The notes under the pieces: model-generated
Told to the model about the DNA's origin: nothing
The model's database searches: none
The model's input: the letters and a program-made list of their open reading frames with translations, nothing else
Source of the DNA: Streptosporangiaceae bacterium
GTDB lineage: Bacteria; Actinomycetota; Actinomycetes; Streptosporangiales; Streptosporangiaceae
Direction: 5' to 3'
DNA: 5,841 nucleotides
NCBI GenBank assembly: GCA_030050125.1
Contig: JASIJN010000531.1
Location: forward strand, 1-5,841
Shown here: positions 4,876-5,841 of the stretch, piece after piece
How positions within the stretch are numbered: the first letter of the stretch is position 1
Layout: every line of letters starts with the position of its first letter
Made by a program: the position numbers and the translations under genes

Positions 4876-5841
4876 ATGGCGAACGTGGGTCCCCTGCTGC
4901 CCGGCGACCCACGCTGGCTCGGCGCTTACGAACTGGCCGGGCGGATCGGGCATGGCGGCCAGGGCACGGTCTACCTCGGGCGGCGGGCGGGCGGGCAGCC
5001 GGTCGCGGTCAAGCTGCTGCGGGCCGAGTGGACCAGGGAGCCGACGGCCCGGGCCCGGTTCGCCCGGGAGGTCGCGGCCGCGGGAAAGGTCGCCCCGTTC
5101 TGCACCGCCCGCGTCCTCGACTACCGGCTCGACGGAGACGAGCCGTTCGTGGTCAGCGAGTTCATCGACGGGCCATCGCTGCACGAGGTGGTCACGAACG
5201 GCGGCCCGCTGAGCGGCTCGGCGCTGGACCGGCTCGCGGTCGGGGCCGCGACCGCGCTGTCCGCGATCCACCAGGCCGGCGTGATCCACCGGGACTTCAA
5301 GCCCGGCAACGTGCTGATGGGGCCGGACGGCCCGCGGGTGATCGACTTCGGGATCGCCCGCTCGGTCGACGCCACGGCCACCGCCACCAGCCAGCTGTTC
5401 GGTACGCCCGGGTACATGGCGCCCGAGGTGGTGCGCGGCCAGCCCGCGGGGCCGCCCGCCGACGTCTTCGCCTGGGCCGCGACGATCACGTTCGCGGCCA
5501 CCGGGACGCCGCCGTTTCACGCGCCGAACGTGGCCGCGATCGTCCACCAGCTCACCCAGGGCGAGCCGGATCTCGGGACGCTGGCCGGGCCGCTGCGCGG
5601 CGTCGTGGCCGAGTGCCTGGACAAGGACCCGCGGGCCCGCCCGACAGCGCTCGACCTGCTGATGCGCCTGCTGCAGCTCTCCGGCCAGGCCGGGACGGTG
5701 CCGCTTGTTGTCCCCGCGGGCCAGGTCTCGCCCGGCCGGACCGGATCAGCCACGGCGCAGAGCGTCATGGCCCTCGACATGGCTGGCCAGGCGGCCGCCA
5801 TGGCCCCGCCGCGGCAGCACGGCCCGCCGCCACGGCCCACC
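4876..5841 (+). CDS. Serine/threonine protein kinase (Pkn/Hanks type), C-terminus cut by right edge
   Basis: The 322 visible codons encode a complete Hanks-type kinase domain that should phosphorylate Ser/Thr on partner proteins. The Gly-rich loop is IGHGGQGTVYL (24-34). The ATP-anchoring Lys46 lies in VAVK, and the helix-C Glu is likely Glu65 (RFAREVA). The catalytic loop VIHRDFKPGNVLM (136-148) supplies Asp140, Lys142 and Asn145. DFG is at 157-159, and the activation loop with several Thr/Ser (167-172) leads to GTPGYMAPE (176-184). DVFAWAATI (196-204) and DPRARP (251-256) mark helices F and I. After about 270 the chain becomes Ala/Pro/Gln-rich, a linker that commonly precedes a membrane segment and sensor domain; neither is inside the window. 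HRDF replaces the usual HRDL, a frequent variant in actinobacteria. The start is uncertain: in-frame ATG at 4867 and GTG at 4855 also exist and no Shine-Dalgarno is clear. The gene is divergent from the oxidase. Confidence 0.94.
   Translation, partial: MANVGPLLPGDPRWLGAYELAGRIGHGGQGTVYLGRRAGGQPVAVKLLRAEWTREPTARARFAREVAAAGKVAPFCTARVLDYRLDGDEPFVVSEFIDGPSLHEVVTNGGPLSGSALDRLAVGAATALSAIHQAGVIHRDFKPGNVLMGPDGPRVIDFGIARSVDATATATSQLFGTPGYMAPEVVRGQPAGPPADVFAWAATITFAATGTPPFHAPNVAAIVHQLTQGEPDLGTLAGPLRGVVAECLDKDPRARPTALDLLMRLLQLSGQAGTVPLVVPAGQVSPGRTGSATAQSVMALDMAGQAAAMAPPRQHGPPPRPT

Noticed and set aside
5281..5325. Kinase inactivity suggested by HRDF instead of HRDL
   Set aside because: The catalytic Asp, Lys and Asn are all present, as are the DFG and VAVK residues. 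Phe at this position is common in active actinobacterial kinases.
4828..5547. Minus-strand frames antisense to the kinase
   Set aside because: The kinase frame on the plus strand shows every catalytic motif in order. The antisense product is Arg/Gly-rich without recognisable features.

Overview
This is a very GC-rich window with strong G/C bias at third codon positions, weak or missing Shine-Dalgarno sites, and a PASTA/Pkn-type bacterial Ser/Thr kinase. Together with an alditol oxidase close to the Streptomyces AldO type, this points to a filamentous or related actinobacterium (Actinomycetes). I cannot place it at genus level. No rRNA, tRNA, CRISPR array, transposase or integration signature is visible. 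The window reads as ordinary chromosomal, metabolically oriented DNA.

Layout, left to right. (1) The N-terminal half of a cytochrome P450 on the minus strand runs off the left edge. (2) A 61-bp divergent gap holds a TTTGG-CA-CCAAA inverted repeat. (3) A stand-alone class I glutamine amidotransferase lies on the plus strand. (4) A gap of about 100 bp between convergent genes carries two direct copies of CATTTAGCAC and GC-rich hairpins that could terminate both genes. (5) Three minus-strand genes probably form one operon, transcribed right to left: an AldO-like FAD alditol oxidase, a PLP-dependent group II decarboxylase, and a MarR-family regulator. The gaps between them are 69 and 32 nt. (6) A divergent gap of about 95 bp holds a perfect 12-bp palindrome and a TAGACT -10-like box placed for a leaderless oxidase transcript. 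(7) A plus-strand Ser/Thr protein kinase has a complete catalytic domain but is cut by the right edge within its proline-rich linker.

How they may work together. The best supported unit is oxidase-decarboxylase-MarR. The oxidase should turn polyols (xylitol, sorbitol and similar) into aldoses plus H2O2. The decarboxylase should remove CO2 from an amino acid-like substrate. The MarR protein at the operon's end is a natural candidate autoregulator. A shared pathway for the two enzymes is not evident from family knowledge and is the most interesting open question here. The P450, amidotransferase and kinase look like neighbours rather than proven partners. I did not find strong evidence for a wholly new system. 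The findings are mainly candidate operators and an unusual enzyme pairing.
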